Source of the DNA: Planctomycetota bacterium
GTDB lineage: Bacteria > Planctomycetota > UBA1135 > GCA-002686595
Reading direction: 5' to 3'
DNA length: 64,000 nucleotides
Assembly (NCBI GenBank): GCA_029259595.1
Contig: JAJDEW010000103.1
Coordinates: 31,909 to 95,908, forward strand
Of this stretch, positions 8,581-17,696 are shown in pieces (positions within the stretch are counted from its first letter, which is position 1; each line of letters begins with the position of its first letter). The position numbers and the translations under genes are program-made. The notes beneath the pieces are model-generated. The model had not been told where the DNA came from. It searched no databases and worked only from the letters and a program-made list of their open reading frames with translations.

Positions 8581-10221
8581 ATGCGCCTGACGAACTGCCT
8601 GCCACTTGCCTGCCTCGCCCTCGCCCTACCCGTCTCTGCCGACCGACTCGTCACGACCGATGGCCGTGTCCTCGAAGTCAAGAAGGCGCGCGAGACCGAG
8701 GAGGGTCACTATCGCCTGGTCTTCGAGAACGGTGAGCTCCTTTGCACCAAGGACCACGTCGCCTCCGTCGAGATCGAAGGCGACATGTCCGACTACATCC
8801 CGAAGAACGACGACGAGCGCGACAAGCTCGAACAGGGCTACGTCCGCTACGAAGGCAAGTGGATGAGCAAGCCGGCTTACGAGGCCGAGCTGAACCGAAG
8901 GACGGACGAGGCCCGCGCGCGCACGGGAGAACTGGCCGCGCACTCGGAGTTCCACAACGCCTGGGAGACGGAGACGAAGCACTTCATCGTGAAGTCCAAC
9001 ACGTCGCCAGAGCTCCTGGAGTACTACGCAGAGCTGCTCGAGGCCTACTACTCGCTCATGGACGACCGCATCGGCATCAAGCCGACGCCTTCGATGAAGC
9101 GGACCAAGATGACGGTCAACATCTACAAGAGCCACGAGGACTTCATGCGGGCGAATCCGGACAAGAGCCCGAGCGTCCTGGGCTACTTCTGGTCCTTCAA
9201 CAACACGCTGAACTTCTTCCACGACTACGCCGAACCCGAGCGCAGCGACTGGGTCGCACTCCACGAGTGCACGCACCTGCTCACCTACCTGATCGACCAG
9301 GACTACCTCCCGCAGATCTGGTTCAACGAGGCCGTGGCCGACTACTTCGGCTCTTCGACGATCACGCGCGACAAGCGCGGTCGCATCGAGATCGAACCCG
9401 GCCTGATGCAGATCGACCGGGTCCTGACGGTCCAGCAGGCCATCCGCGAGAAGAAAGACATCAGCTTGGCGGACCTGTTCCTGATCAGCCGCGACGACTT
9501 CCATGGCTTCCAGTACGCCCACGCCTGGTCGTTCGTGTACTTCCTCTGCTCGGACGACAAGACGCGCAAGACCTTCGAGCGCTTCTTCAAGGACCTCTAC
9601 ACCCTCGACCTGAACGCCAAGGCCGAGACGCTCAACGCGGGCTTCAACGACAAGACGGGCACGCGCAAGCGCTACTCACCCGAGGACATCCGCGACGGGC
9701 TCCTGAAGAAGTTGAAGGTCAAGGACATCGAGGCCTTCGACAAGGAGTGGAAGGACTTCATCGCCGCGATCGAGATCGACGCGCCCAAGGCCCGCTTCAA
9801 GCGCGCCTTCAACACTGTCCGGCAGTTCAACCAGGACGAGTTCCAGACCGCCTGGGAGGACATCCAAGCGGCGCTGGAAGCCAACGTCGACGATACGCGG
9901 GTCCACTACGCGCGGGGACTGCTCCAGCTGTTCCACAAGAGCAGCTTCAAGGGCGCCAAGTCCGACTTCGAGAAGGCGATCGAGGTCGATCCGCTCAACG
10001 CGAGCTTCCACTTCGCCCTGGCCCAGGTGCACTCCGGCACGTTCCGCATGGGAGGCCGGATGGGCGACGATGACGAGTGGAAACTCGACGTCCCCGCCGA
10101 GAACGTCGAAGCGGCCAAGCGCGAGTTCGGGCTCGCAACCGAGCTCGCACCCGAGAACGACGTCTACCGGACCCTCAACGAGGAGTTCCTCAAGGCCTAC
10201 GCCCGTTTCCACGACAAATAG
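8581..10221 (+). CDS. Secreted HEXXH metallopeptidase-like protein with TPR-like C-terminus
   Basis: Starts with ATG 8581 (an in-frame TTG lies 6 nt upstream) and a Sec signal peptide (LTNCLPLACLALALPVSA). Residues ~20-80 form a small domain with DGRVLEVKKA. The central domain carries HECTH near residue 228 and NEAVADYFGSS about 22 residues later, the same zinc-site layout as the neighbouring gene, with conserved YAHAWSFVYFL further on. The C-terminal ~170 residues look like TPR helices (YARGLLQLFHK, SDFEKAIEVDPLNASFHFALAQVH). The pair probably acts in the periplasm on proteins or peptidoglycan-linked peptides; the substrate is unknown. A lipoprotein gene follows after 3 nt. Confidence 0.82.
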   Translation: MRLTNCLPLACLALALPVSADRLVTTDGRVLEVKKARETEEGHYRLVFENGELLCTKDHVASVEIEGDMSDYIPKNDDERDKLEQGYVRYEGKWMSKPAYEAELNRRTDEARARTGELAAHSEFHNAWETETKHFIVKSNTSPELLEYYAELLEAYYSLMDDRIGIKPTPSMKRTKMTVNIYKSHEDFMRANPDKSPSVLGYFWSFNNTLNFFHDYAEPERSDWVALHECTHLLTYLIDQDYLPQIWFNEAVADYFGSSTITRDKRGRIEIEPGLMQIDRVLTVQQAIREKKDISLADLFLISRDDFHGFQYAHAWSFVYFLCSDDKTRKTFERFFKDLYTLDLNAKAETLNAGFNDKTGTRKRYSPEDIRDGLLKKLKVKDIEAFDKEWKDFIAAIEIDAPKARFKRAFNTVRQFNQDEFQTAWEDIQAALEANVDDTRVHYARGLLQLFHKSSFKGAKSDFEKAIEVDPLNASFHFALAQVHSGTFRMGGRMGDDDEWKLDVPAENVEAAKREFGLATELAPENDVYRTLNEEFLKAYARFHDK

Positions 10222-10224
10222 AGC

Positions 10225-10917
10225 ATGGGTATCCCCTCTCGAGCCCTCCTTTCCGCCCTGGTCCTGCTGTCCGCCGCGTCCTGCAAGACGTTGTCGGACT
10301 TTCCCGACCAGTTTTCGGACCTCCTGGACCAGGACCCGGCCCAGGATCCGACCGTACGGATCGAGGGCCCCGGAGGGACCGAGCTCGGCGTTTCGACCGA
10401 CTACGGGGTCGTCTTTCTCGGCCGCACGGCCCAGTCCGGCGTCGTCGACATCATCGCCTGGTTCGGCGACGGTCCGAGCTTCGAATTCGGCGTGGTCGAG
10501 CCCGTCGGCCCGGGACTGTTCACGAGCGAGACCGAGATCCTCCTTCCGACGGTCGCGATGACCTTCGAAAAGCCGGCGGCCGGCCAGGAGGTCATCGTCC
10601 GCGGCCGCAAGGGCAGCCAGCCGTGGTTCGAAGTCGGCGAAGTCACGCACGATCCGCGCGTCGACGGTTTCGTCTTGAAGGCCGAGGGCACGCTGCTCGA
10701 GCTCGGTGACGGGCAGATCGGCGCCGGCGTCTACATCGGCGACCCGGGACGCGAGCGGTTGCTCGGACTCGTCTCCGGCCGCCTGCGCCTGCGCGGCAGC
10801 GAGGGCTGGCGCGAGTACATCACGGTCGTGGGTCCGGAGACTCTCTGGCGCCTCGTGACCTACCGGCGCAACCTCACACGCCAGCACCGCTGGGTGTACC
10901 GCGAAGACATCCTCTGA
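10225..10917 (+). CDS. Putative lipoprotein of unknown function
   Basis: A 230-residue protein with a short signal peptide and a lipobox-like LSAASC, so Cys20 is the likely lipidation site. The mature part is beta-rich (EVIVRGRKGSQPWFEVGEV, GRLRLRGSEGWREYITVVG) with no motif I recognise. It begins 3 nt after the second HEXXH gene and closes this three-gene operon, suggesting an envelope role alongside the two peptidase-like proteins. The downstream trkH gene converges on it after a short gap. Confidence 0.7.
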   Translation: MGIPSRALLSALVLLSAASCKTLSDFPDQFSDLLDQDPAQDPTVRIEGPGGTELGVSTDYGVVFLGRTAQSGVVDIIAWFGDGPSFEFGVVEPVGPGLFTSETEILLPTVAMTFEKPAAGQEVIVRGRKGSQPWFEVGEVTHDPRVDGFVLKAEGTLLELGDGQIGAGVYIGDPGRERLLGLVSGRLRLRGSEGWREYITVVGPETLWRLVTYRRNLTRQHRWVYREDIL

Positions 10918-10938
10918 GCCGCGCCGAAGCGCCGGCGC

Positions 10939-12477
10939 TCAGGTCCGCCAGAAGCGCGGCACCAACAGGACCGCCAGGGCGTAGAACTCGAGGCGACCGA
11001 GGATCATGAAGAACGACAGGAGATACTTCGCGGTCTCCGGCATGAAGCCGAAGTTCTCGTAGGGTCCGACGGCGGCCAGCCCCGGACCGATGTTGTTCAG
11101 AGTCGCGAGCACGCTCGTCATCGCCGTCAAGAGCACGTGCTCGCTCATCTCACCCGGCGGGTGGATGTTCATCGACGCGATGGCCAGCGAGCCGAGGATG
11201 AAGACGACGAACCACAGGCCGCAGTAGCCCATGATCATGCCCACGGTTCCGTCCTCGACCGGGGAGCCGTCCACCCGCACGGTGTGAATGGCCCGCGGCC
11301 GCGCGAAGCGCTGCAGGCCCTGCATGGCCGCCTTCCAAAGGATCAGGAAGCGCACGACCTTGATCCCCCCACCGGTCGAGCCGGCGCACGCACCGACCAC
11401 GGCGAGCAGCATCAGGAGCATGCGGCAGAAGTCCGGCCAGGCGTCGAAGTTCGCGGTTCCATAGCCCGTGGAGGTCTGCACGCTGACGACCGCGAAGAAG
11501 GAGTCACGGATCGATTGGAGGAAGCTCGAATAGTCGGGCAGCTCGCTTTCCACGTTGCCGTTGCTGCCCCCCCACAACCACAAGACCAGCGCGATCGCGA
11601 GGCTCGAACCGACCACCAGGAACGAGTACGCGCGAATTTCGTTCGACGACGAGGCCAAGCGCCAGGCGCGGCGCAGGCCTTGCCTCAGAAACGTGTCGTA
11701 GACGGCGAAGTTGATGCCGGCCAGAAACATGAACACGATGATCGTCAGCTCGACGAGCCAGGACGAGAAGTAGAGCACGCTGGAAGAGTGGCTCGAGAAT
11801 CCGCCCGTCGCCAGGGTCCCGAACGAATGGATCCAGGCCTCGAACACGGACAGGCCGAGCGCCCAGAGCAAGATCACTTGCACGAGTGTCAGGCCGACAT
11901 AGACGCGGACCAAGCCCAGGGCGGCATCGCGAACGCGGTGCTGTCCCGCCTCGCGGCTGATTCCGGGAACCTCGGAGCGAAACAGGCTGCGACCGCCCGT
12001 CGGAAAGAGCACGACGAACACGAGTACGATTCCGATCCCGCCCAGCCAGTGCGTGAACGAGCGCCAGAAGGCGATGCCCTTCGGCATGCCGTCGATGATG
12101 TCCCCCGACATGATCGTGGCGCCGGTCGTCGTGAAGCCCGAGGCGGACTCGAAGAAGGCATCGACGAAGCTCGTCAGCGTTCCGCTGAAGAGGAACGGCA
12201 ACGCCCCGACGACGGACGCGAGCAACCAGGACAGCCCGACGGCTGCCAGGCCCTCGCGCCGGAAGAAGTCGATGCGCCCGTCGGACGTGGTCGTGGCACC
12301 GCGGCAGATCGTCGCGAGCAAGCCTCCGATCAAGGCCGTCGTCACCGCCGCCCACAGGCAGCCCTCGAAGGCCTGCTGCTCCCCGTACCAGGCCGACACC
12401 AGCGCCGGGACCAGCATGAAGCCGGCCATCAAGAGGAGCACGCACCCCAGGAGCCAGACGACGGCACGGAAATTCAT
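10939..12477 (-). CDS. trkH: TrkH/KtrB-family potassium uptake membrane protein
   Basis: Membrane subunit of the Trk/Ktr potassium uptake system, 512 residues with about ten hydrophobic helices. The four pore-loop filters are recognisable: SASGFTTTGAT, TLATGGFSSHS, VSVQTSTGYGTANF and ATLNNIGPGLAAVG. These are the SxTGxxT/G-type elements of the SKT superfamily. The GSTGGGIKVVRFLIL segment before the last domains is also characteristic. It is encoded 16 nt downstream of trkA on the same strand, so the gating subunit and channel subunit are cotranscribed. Confidence 0.95.
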   Translation of the reverse strand: MNFRAVVWLLGCVLLLMAGFMLVPALVSAWYGEQQAFEGCLWAAVTTALIGGLLATICRGATTTSDGRIDFFRREGLAAVGLSWLLASVVGALPFLFSGTLTSFVDAFFESASGFTTTGATIMSGDIIDGMPKGIAFWRSFTHWLGGIGIVLVFVVLFPTGGRSLFRSEVPGISREAGQHRVRDAALGLVRVYVGLTLVQVILLWALGLSVFEAWIHSFGTLATGGFSSHSSSVLYFSSWLVELTIIVFMFLAGINFAVYDTFLRQGLRRAWRLASSSNEIRAYSFLVVGSSLAIALVLWLWGGSNGNVESELPDYSSFLQSIRDSFFAVVSVQTSTGYGTANFDAWPDFCRMLLMLLAVVGACAGSTGGGIKVVRFLILWKAAMQGLQRFARPRAIHTVRVDGSPVEDGTVGMIMGYCGLWFVVFILGSLAIASMNIHPPGEMSEHVLLTAMTSVLATLNNIGPGLAAVGPYENFGFMPETAKYLLSFFMILGRLEFYALAVLLVPRFWRT

Positions 12478-12492
12478 CGAGGTTCCGCGACG

Positions 12493-13857
12493 TCAGTCCG
12501 CACGGTAGGCGGAGGGGTTCGAGAAGAGCTCTTCGAGCACGGAGATGTTGTCGGGCAGAGTGAACAGGATCGCGTTGTCGCCGTTCTTCACCGACGTCTC
12601 ACCACTGGGGATGATGACCTCTTCACCACGAACGAGCGCTCCGACCACGGTCCCGCGTGGGAGCCCGAGGCTCTTCACCTTGCGCTCCTTCTGGCCATCC
12701 TTGTGATGGACCTCGAACTCGAGGACCTCGCCCTTGCCATCCGCGATCACCGCGATCGAAGCCACCGAGCCCGAGCGCACGAAGCGCAGGATGTGGTTGG
12801 CGCAGAGGACACGCGGAGAGATCGCCCGGTCCACGCCCAAGAGGTCGTAGATCTGGCGGTAGGAGGACTTGTTCACGAGCGCGACGGTTCGCTCGACGCC
12901 CAGGGAGCGTGCGAGCTGGCACGCAACCATGTTCCGCTCGTCGTCCTTCGTCGTCGCGATAAAGACGTTGGCCTCGCCGATGCGCTCCTCCATCAAGAGG
13001 TCGAGGTCCGTCGAGTCGCCGACCAGCACCATGACGGAGCGGTCGACCACCTGCGCGATCTCCTTGGCCCGCGCCGGGTCGCGCTCCATGAGCCGAATCG
13101 ACACGCCGGTGACTTGCTGGAGCCGTCGCGCGATCTGGAGGCCGATGCCACCGCCGCCCATGATGACGACCGAACGGCGACCCAGCTTCGGCGCGCCCGC
13201 CAGAAGCTCGAACTGATCCAGGTCCGTGCCGCGCCCGATCAAGTAGATCTGATCGTCGACCGCGAGTTGGTCGTCGCCACCGGGCACGAAGAATTGCTCG
13301 CGACGCGAGACGGCGACGATCAACAGCCCGGTCGGCAGCTTGAGCCCGGCGATCTTGGTCACCGTCAGCTCGCCCTCGTCCCGGATCCGCAGGCGCCGCA
13401 TCTGCACGCGTCCATCGGCGAACGACTCCGCCTCGAGCGCACGGTGCTGGCGCACGGTTCCGATGATCTCCTCGGCCGCCAGCTCGTCCGTCGAGAGCAC
13501 GACGTCGTAGCCGAGGGCGCGCTTGTAGAAGTAGCGGTAGCCCTCGAGCCGTGTCAGGTCCTTGAGTCGCAGGATCACGCGCCGTGCACCGAGATGCTTG
13601 GCCGCCAGGCAGGTCAGCATGTTCGAGCGATCGTTCTGCGTGACGGCGACCACGATGTCCGCCCGCGAAGCACCAGCCGAGTTCAAGAGATCGACCCGCG
13701 TTCCGTCCCCGACGATGGCCTGCACGTCGAGCGCTTCCATCAACCGCTGGGCCTTGGCGGGATCCGAGTCGACGACACTCACGCGGTGACTCTCCCGCGA
13801 CAGGATGTCCGCCAGGTGGTAGCCGACCTCCCCGGCGCCAACGATGACGATGTCCAT
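12493..13857 (-). CDS. trkA: Trk potassium uptake regulatory subunit TrkA (two RCK domains)
   Basis: Cytoplasmic NAD(H)/ATP-binding ring protein that gates TrkH. The start at 13857 (ATG GAC ATC GTC) places the first Rossmann motif GAGEVG at residue 7; an open frame continues further upstream but overlaps the divergent amidotransferase gene and has no homology to TrkA. At 454 residues it has the full double-RCK layout: RCK_N (1-~125), RCK_C (~140-220, ending before the second half), a second Rossmann motif VIMGGGGIGLQIA (~232), and a second RCK_C (~375-454). Both halves also keep the acidic residue at the end of beta-2 (VVDSD, LMERD). This is the usual E. coli-type length. Confidence 0.95.
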   Translation of the reverse strand: MDIVIVGAGEVGYHLADILSRESHRVSVVDSDPAKAQRLMEALDVQAIVGDGTRVDLLNSAGASRADIVVAVTQNDRSNMLTCLAAKHLGARRVILRLKDLTRLEGYRYFYKRALGYDVVLSTDELAAEEIIGTVRQHRALEAESFADGRVQMRRLRIRDEGELTVTKIAGLKLPTGLLIVAVSRREQFFVPGGDDQLAVDDQIYLIGRGTDLDQFELLAGAPKLGRRSVVIMGGGGIGLQIARRLQQVTGVSIRLMERDPARAKEIAQVVDRSVMVLVGDSTDLDLLMEERIGEANVFIATTKDDERNMVACQLARSLGVERTVALVNKSSYRQIYDLLGVDRAISPRVLCANHILRFVRSGSVASIAVIADGKGEVLEFEVHHKDGQKERKVKSLGLPRGTVVGALVRGEEVIIPSGETSVKNGDNAILFTLPDNISVLEELFSNPSAYRAD

Positions 13858-13947
13858 GGGGCGCCACCTTAGAATGCCGCCCGTTCGAATCCACCCCCCG
13901 CAAGCCACCCCTTGCCGAGAGCTCGGGCGCGTGCTCTCTTCCGGGTC

Positions 13948-14655
13948 GTGATCCTGGTCCTGGACAATCGCGATTCCTTCCTCTTCAACCTCGTCCAAGA
14001 GCTCCTCGTCCTGGGCGCCGAGGTGGTCGTTCGACGGGCGGAGCGGACCACCCTGGCCGAGATCGAAGCCCTGGCCCCTGACCGCATCTTGATCGGCCCG
14101 GGGCCCGGTCGGCCCGAGCAGGCCGCCCTTTCGCAGGCGCTCGTGCAGGCGGCGAAGGTTCCCGTGCTCGGCATCTGCCTGGGACATCAGGTGCTCGCCA
14201 CCGCCTGGGGCGGCAACGTGATCCGCGCGCGCCGCCTGATTCACGGTCAGACCCTGCGCGTCACCCACGATCGCGCGGGCCTCTTCACCGGACTGCCTTC
14301 GCCCCTCGCGTTCACGTCCTACAACTCGCTCGTCGTCGATGAGTCCAGCCTGCCCCCTGACCTGTGCGTCACGGCGCGCAGCGAGGACGGCGAGATCATG
14401 GGCCTGCGGCACCGCTACCTGCCGCTCGAAGGCGTCCAGTTCCACCCCGAGTCGATCCGGAGCGAGCGCGGTCGCGACCTGTTGGCGAACTTCGTGACGC
14501 GCCCCGCACCGCTCGTCCCGGTCCGCGACCGGGCGATCGACGGGCCGACTTCGGGCCTTCAGTCGCGGCCGGACGTGCGTGTCGACGGTCCGAGCGCCGC
14601 CGTCCACTCCGGCCAGGGCCCCGTGGACGCGCGCCGCGGCTCCGAGCCGCGCTGA
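13948..14655 (+). CDS. Class I glutamine amidotransferase (TrpG/PabA-like)
   Basis: Glutaminase domain that supplies ammonia to an anthranilate or aminodeoxychorismate synthase partner. The opening ILVLDNRDSFLFNLVQ matches the TrpG/PabA start and favours GTG 13948; a TTG at 13912 would add 12 residues. The oxyanion segment is GPGPGRP, the nucleophile elbow GICLGHQ contains the catalytic Cys, and FHPESI holds the His-Glu pair. After the domain (~190 residues) comes a ~45-residue Arg/Ser/Pro tail with no similarity to the family. The last 97 nt overlap the 3' end of the convergent kinase-like gene. No synthase subunit (trpE/pabB) is adjacent, so the pathway is undecided. Confidence 0.85.
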   Translation: MILVLDNRDSFLFNLVQELLVLGAEVVVRRAERTTLAEIEALAPDRILIGPGPGRPEQAALSQALVQAAKVPVLGICLGHQVLATAWGGNVIRARRLIHGQTLRVTHDRAGLFTGLPSPLAFTSYNSLVVDESSLPPDLCVTARSEDGEIMGLRHRYLPLEGVQFHPESIRSERGRDLLANFVTRPAPLVPVRDRAIDGPTSGLQSRPDVRVDGPSAAVHSGQGPVDARRGSEPR

Positions 14656-15326
14656 CGCAGGAGGCGTCGCGTGACGAGGTTGTAGAGCGGCTTGCCGTAG
14701 CGCATCCACAGCGCGGCCGTGCGGGCGCGTTCGTCTCCGCCCCCATCGACGACGACAGCCTCTGTGCGGCCGCGACGCTCGTAACGGCGATGGTGCTTGC
14801 GCACGTGCCGAAGGTCCTCGCGGACGCGCGCCTCGAAGCGTCGGCCGCTTTCGTCGTGAACGCTCGCCAGCTGGAAGTCCAGCACCGCCGGCGAACCATC
14901 CGGCCGCACGAGCACGTTGGGCTCCTTGTGCAGGTCGTTGTGGCAGACCCCTAGCCCGTGCAGCTCGCGGACGAGATCCTCGAGGCGCTCGAAGAAGTCC
15001 AGCGGGAGACTCTCCGCCGCCCAGAGCGGGTTCCCGTCGAGATAAGAGCGCACGAGGACGTCTCCTCGACGAGGCGAGCGGCCATCGGCGCTCACGACCC
15101 CGGCATAGCTCGCGCGCTCGAGAACGTGCGGGACACCATCGAGACGCTCGAGCCGCACGAGGGCGCGGCGCTCACGCTCCAGCAGGGTGCGCGCGACGAG
15201 GCGGGTGCCCGGAACGCCGTTGCCGCAGGCCACACGCCGGATCGCCGGCCCCTGGGGACCGCCGAGCAGCTCGACGCGTCCGAACACGTCGCGCTTGAGT
15301 TCGTGGACAACTTGCGGGGCCTCCAT
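14559..15326 (-). CDS. Lipopolysaccharide-kinase-like (InaA/RIO-type fold) protein
   Basis: 255-residue small kinase-fold protein, started at ATG 15326. The catalytic loop is GVCHNDLHKEPNVLV and the metal-binding segment VLDFQLAS, the pattern of bacterial LPS core heptose kinases and related eukaryotic-like kinases (HxDLHxxN...DF). N-terminal beta strands carry LLERERRALVRLERLDGVPHV, the region of the alpha-C helix. Its start codon overlaps that of the divergent SGNH gene region, and its C-terminal tail overlaps the 3' end of the amidotransferase by 97 nt. With lpxB and SGNH genes nearby, phosphorylation of an envelope glycolipid is plausible but not shown. Confidence 0.78.
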   Translation of the reverse strand: MEAPQVVHELKRDVFGRVELLGGPQGPAIRRVACGNGVPGTRLVARTLLERERRALVRLERLDGVPHVLERASYAGVVSADGRSPRRGDVLVRSYLDGNPLWAAESLPLDFFERLEDLVRELHGLGVCHNDLHKEPNVLVRPDGSPAVLDFQLASVHDESGRRFEARVREDLRHVRKHHRRYERRGRTEAVVVDGGGDERARTAALWMRYGKPLYNLVTRRLLRQRGSEPRRASTGPWPEWTAALGPSTRTSGRD

Positions 15327-15348
15327 GGCTCTTCTATTCTCGCCGCGC

Positions 15349-16758
15349 ATGGCCCAGGATCCAGCTTCGGACGAGCCCGAAGAGCCGTCCGGCTCTGGCG
15401 CGCCCCCCAACCCCTTCCACCCGACGAGCGCAGAGGTGGGGACCGACGAGGACGGCATGGTGCCCGGCTCGACGGAGGTGAGCCGGACCCTGGAAACGCA
15501 CACGAAGCGGACGAGACTGCGCCGGGGCTGCACGGTCTCGATCCTGACGCTGGGGTTTCTGGTCCTCTGCGCCGAGCTCTTCCTGCGCCTCACCGACGAC
15601 CGCGAACGCGCCCTCGAGGCCGGCACGAACCGCACGAACCTGCGCTGGCTCGAGGTCATGCAGGCCGGGATCTTCGAGGAATTGCCCGATCCGGTACGGC
15701 GCTACGCCATGCGCCCTGGCGCTTCCTGCGAGGTCGACGGCTGGACCTTCCGGGTCACGCGCCATCGCACGCGCGGTGCGGACTTTCCGGCCGAAAAGCT
15801 CGCTGACGAGCGCCGCATCCTGGCCTTGGGCGACTCGTTCTGCTTCGGCATGTGGTGTGACGAAGACGAGACGGTGGTCGGTCACCTCGCGCGGATGGCC
15901 AACGCCCGCGAGGCGCAGCTCGACTCGGGCCTCCACTGGCGGGCCGTCAACCTGGGCGTTCCCGGCTACCACAGCGGGCAGCAGCTGCGCTCGCTCGAAC
16001 AGGACGGCCTGGCCCTCGAGCCCGACCTGGTGGTGCTCTACTACAACACGAACGACATCGCGCGCGAGGGCTACTTCTACGACGAAGACCTGGGCGCGAT
16101 CCGCAGCGACTACCTGCCCTTGCCGACGTGGCTGCGGCGACCGCTGTGGAACAGCCACCTCTACGGCCTGATCGCGCGCAAGCACTACCAGAGCCTGCGC
16201 GCCGTTCCGAACGCTCCCTTCGACCCGAACGTTCCCTGGGCTCACGTCCGCGAGGACAACAAGCAGGCGACACGCGCGGCCATCACAGCCATTGCGCGAA
16301 TCTGCCGCGAGCGCGACGTCCCGCTCTTCTTCGTCAACCAGCCCTTCATCTCGTGGTCCGGCGACGCGCGTCAGGAGGACTGGAGCATGCTGCCGCTGAA
16401 CGCCTGGGCGGAGGACCTGCGCCTCGAGCTGGAGCTTCCGGGCGTGAACCTGCTCGGCTGGTGGCGCGGTTACGCCGACGGAGTCGACCGCTTTCCGGCG
16501 CCGCCCGACTACCTGCCCGATCTCCTGCTCGCCGATCCCGCCGTCGAGCGCATGGTCGCTCAGGCGCGTGAATTCGCGCGCGGAGATGACGCGAACTGGG
16601 AAACGCTCCCGTTGAACTTGCGCATGGGCTACGTGGATCGCGCCCTCACGGAAGCTGCCCTCCCGCCCGAAGTGGACTTCCACTTCACCGGCGAGGGCTA
16701 TGGCCGCATCGCCCGGCTCTGCTATGCCAGGCTCCAGAGCGAGGGGCTCTTGCCCTGA
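15349..16758 (+). CDS. Membrane-anchored SGNH/GDSL hydrolase-like protein
   Basis: About 469 residues if started at ATG 15349; an ATG at 15325 is an alternative. One N-terminal transmembrane helix (VSILTLGFLVLCAELFLRL) follows a ~60-residue cytoplasmic tail and places the rest outside. The SGNH blocks are visible: ILALGDSFCFG (catalytic Ser), VNLGVPGYHS (block II Gly), YNTNDI (block III Asn) and DFHFTGEGY near the C-terminus (catalytic Asp-x-His). This fold is used by acyl-transferases and esterases that modify polysaccharides or lipids. The stop overlaps the start of the ABC ATPase gene, so it is translationally coupled to the exporter. A second SGNH protein lies 2.5 kb downstream. Confidence 0.85.
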   Translation: MAQDPASDEPEEPSGSGAPPNPFHPTSAEVGTDEDGMVPGSTEVSRTLETHTKRTRLRRGCTVSILTLGFLVLCAELFLRLTDDRERALEAGTNRTNLRWLEVMQAGIFEELPDPVRRYAMRPGASCEVDGWTFRVTRHRTRGADFPAEKLADERRILALGDSFCFGMWCDEDETVVGHLARMANAREAQLDSGLHWRAVNLGVPGYHSGQQLRSLEQDGLALEPDLVVLYYNTNDIAREGYFYDEDLGAIRSDYLPLPTWLRRPLWNSHLYGLIARKHYQSLRAVPNAPFDPNVPWAHVREDNKQATRAAITAIARICRERDVPLFFVNQPFISWSGDARQEDWSMLPLNAWAEDLRLELELPGVNLLGWWRGYADGVDRFPAPPDYLPDLLLADPAVERMVAQAREFARGDDANWETLPLNLRMGYVDRALTEAALPPEVDFHFTGEGYGRIARLCYARLQSEGLLP

Positions 16759-17693
16759 TGCTGGCGCGTTCGGGTCAGATCCGGGTCGAGGGCCTGACGC
16801 GGCGCTTCCGCGGCCCGCAAGGAGGCGTCGTCGCCGTCCAGCCCTTCGATCTGACCGTCGGTCCCGGCGGTGTGACGGGCATCCTGGGCCCGAATGGCAG
16901 CGGCAAGAGCACGCTCCTGCGGATGATCCTGGGATTGGTGCCTCCCGGCGCCGGCGCGACCAGCGTCGACGGCATGCCGCTCACGGGCGACGGGCTGACG
17001 ATTCGCGAGCGTGTCGCCTATGCACCGGGCGAGCTGGCCGTCTACGGCGAGCTCACGGGCAAGGCTCACCTGCGCTGGCTCACGGCTGGACGGCGCCGTG
17101 GCACGCTGGCGCGGGCGATCGAGCTCGCGGACGAGCTCGGCCTGCCTTTGCGCCGCAGGGTCCGCGGTTACAGCCACGGCATGAAGCGCCAACTCCTCCT
17201 GGCCGCCGCGCTCGCTCCACAGGTCCCCGTTCGGATCCTCGACGAACCGACCGAGGGCTTGGACCCGAGCAAGCGCGCCCAGATCGTCGACCTGCTCGCG
17301 CGCGACGCCGCACGCGGCACGACGATCCTCTTGTCATCGCACCACCTCGGCGAGGTGGACCGCGTGTGCGACCGCATCCTGTTCATGCGCGCCGGACGAC
17401 TCATCGACGAGGAAGAGGCGCGCTCGCTCTTCCGCCGCGCTCGGCGCGTGACGCGCCTCACGCTCGCGCAGCCGGCGGACGCGACGACCATCGAACACCT
17501 CGAAGGCCTGGGTGCCGAAGAGGTCTCGAGCGACGGGCCACGCCTGCGCTTCGTCCTTCCGGAGGCGACGCACCGCGCGACCCTGGCTGCGATCCTGGCC
17601 GACGAGAGCCTGCCGGCGCCCCAGGCCTTGAGCTTCGGCGACGCCTCCCTCGAGGAGATCTACCGCACGCTCTACGGATCGGAGGGGATCTGA
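16758..17693 (+). CDS. ABC transporter ATP-binding protein
   Basis: ATPase subunit of an ABC-2 type exporter, 311 residues. Walker A is GPNGSGKST, the signature is YSHGMKRQL, Walker B is VRILDEPTEGLD, and the switch His lies in LLSSHHLGEVD. The C-terminal ~85 residues after the ATPase core (starting ARRVTRLTLAQPA) are the usual regulatory extension of the drug-resistance/gliding-type ABC-2 ATPases. The ATG overlaps the TGA of the SGNH gene and the stop is 3 nt before the permease gene. The exported substrate is not evident; the neighbourhood suggests an envelope component. Confidence 0.92.
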   Translation: MLARSGQIRVEGLTRRFRGPQGGVVAVQPFDLTVGPGGVTGILGPNGSGKSTLLRMILGLVPPGAGATSVDGMPLTGDGLTIRERVAYAPGELAVYGELTGKAHLRWLTAGRRRGTLARAIELADELGLPLRRRVRGYSHGMKRQLLLAAALAPQVPVRILDEPTEGLDPSKRAQIVDLLARDAARGTTILLSSHHLGEVDRVCDRILFMRAGRLIDEEEARSLFRRARRVTRLTLAQPADATTIEHLEGLGAEEVSSDGPRLRFVLPEATHRATLAAILADESLPAPQALSFGDASLEEIYRTLYGSEGI

Positions 17694-17696
17694 GGG

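Noticed and set aside
11137..13872. Long plus-strand open frame across trkH and trkA
   Set aside because: It spans two well-identified minus-strand genes and encodes a His/Arg/Asp-rich sequence without motifs.
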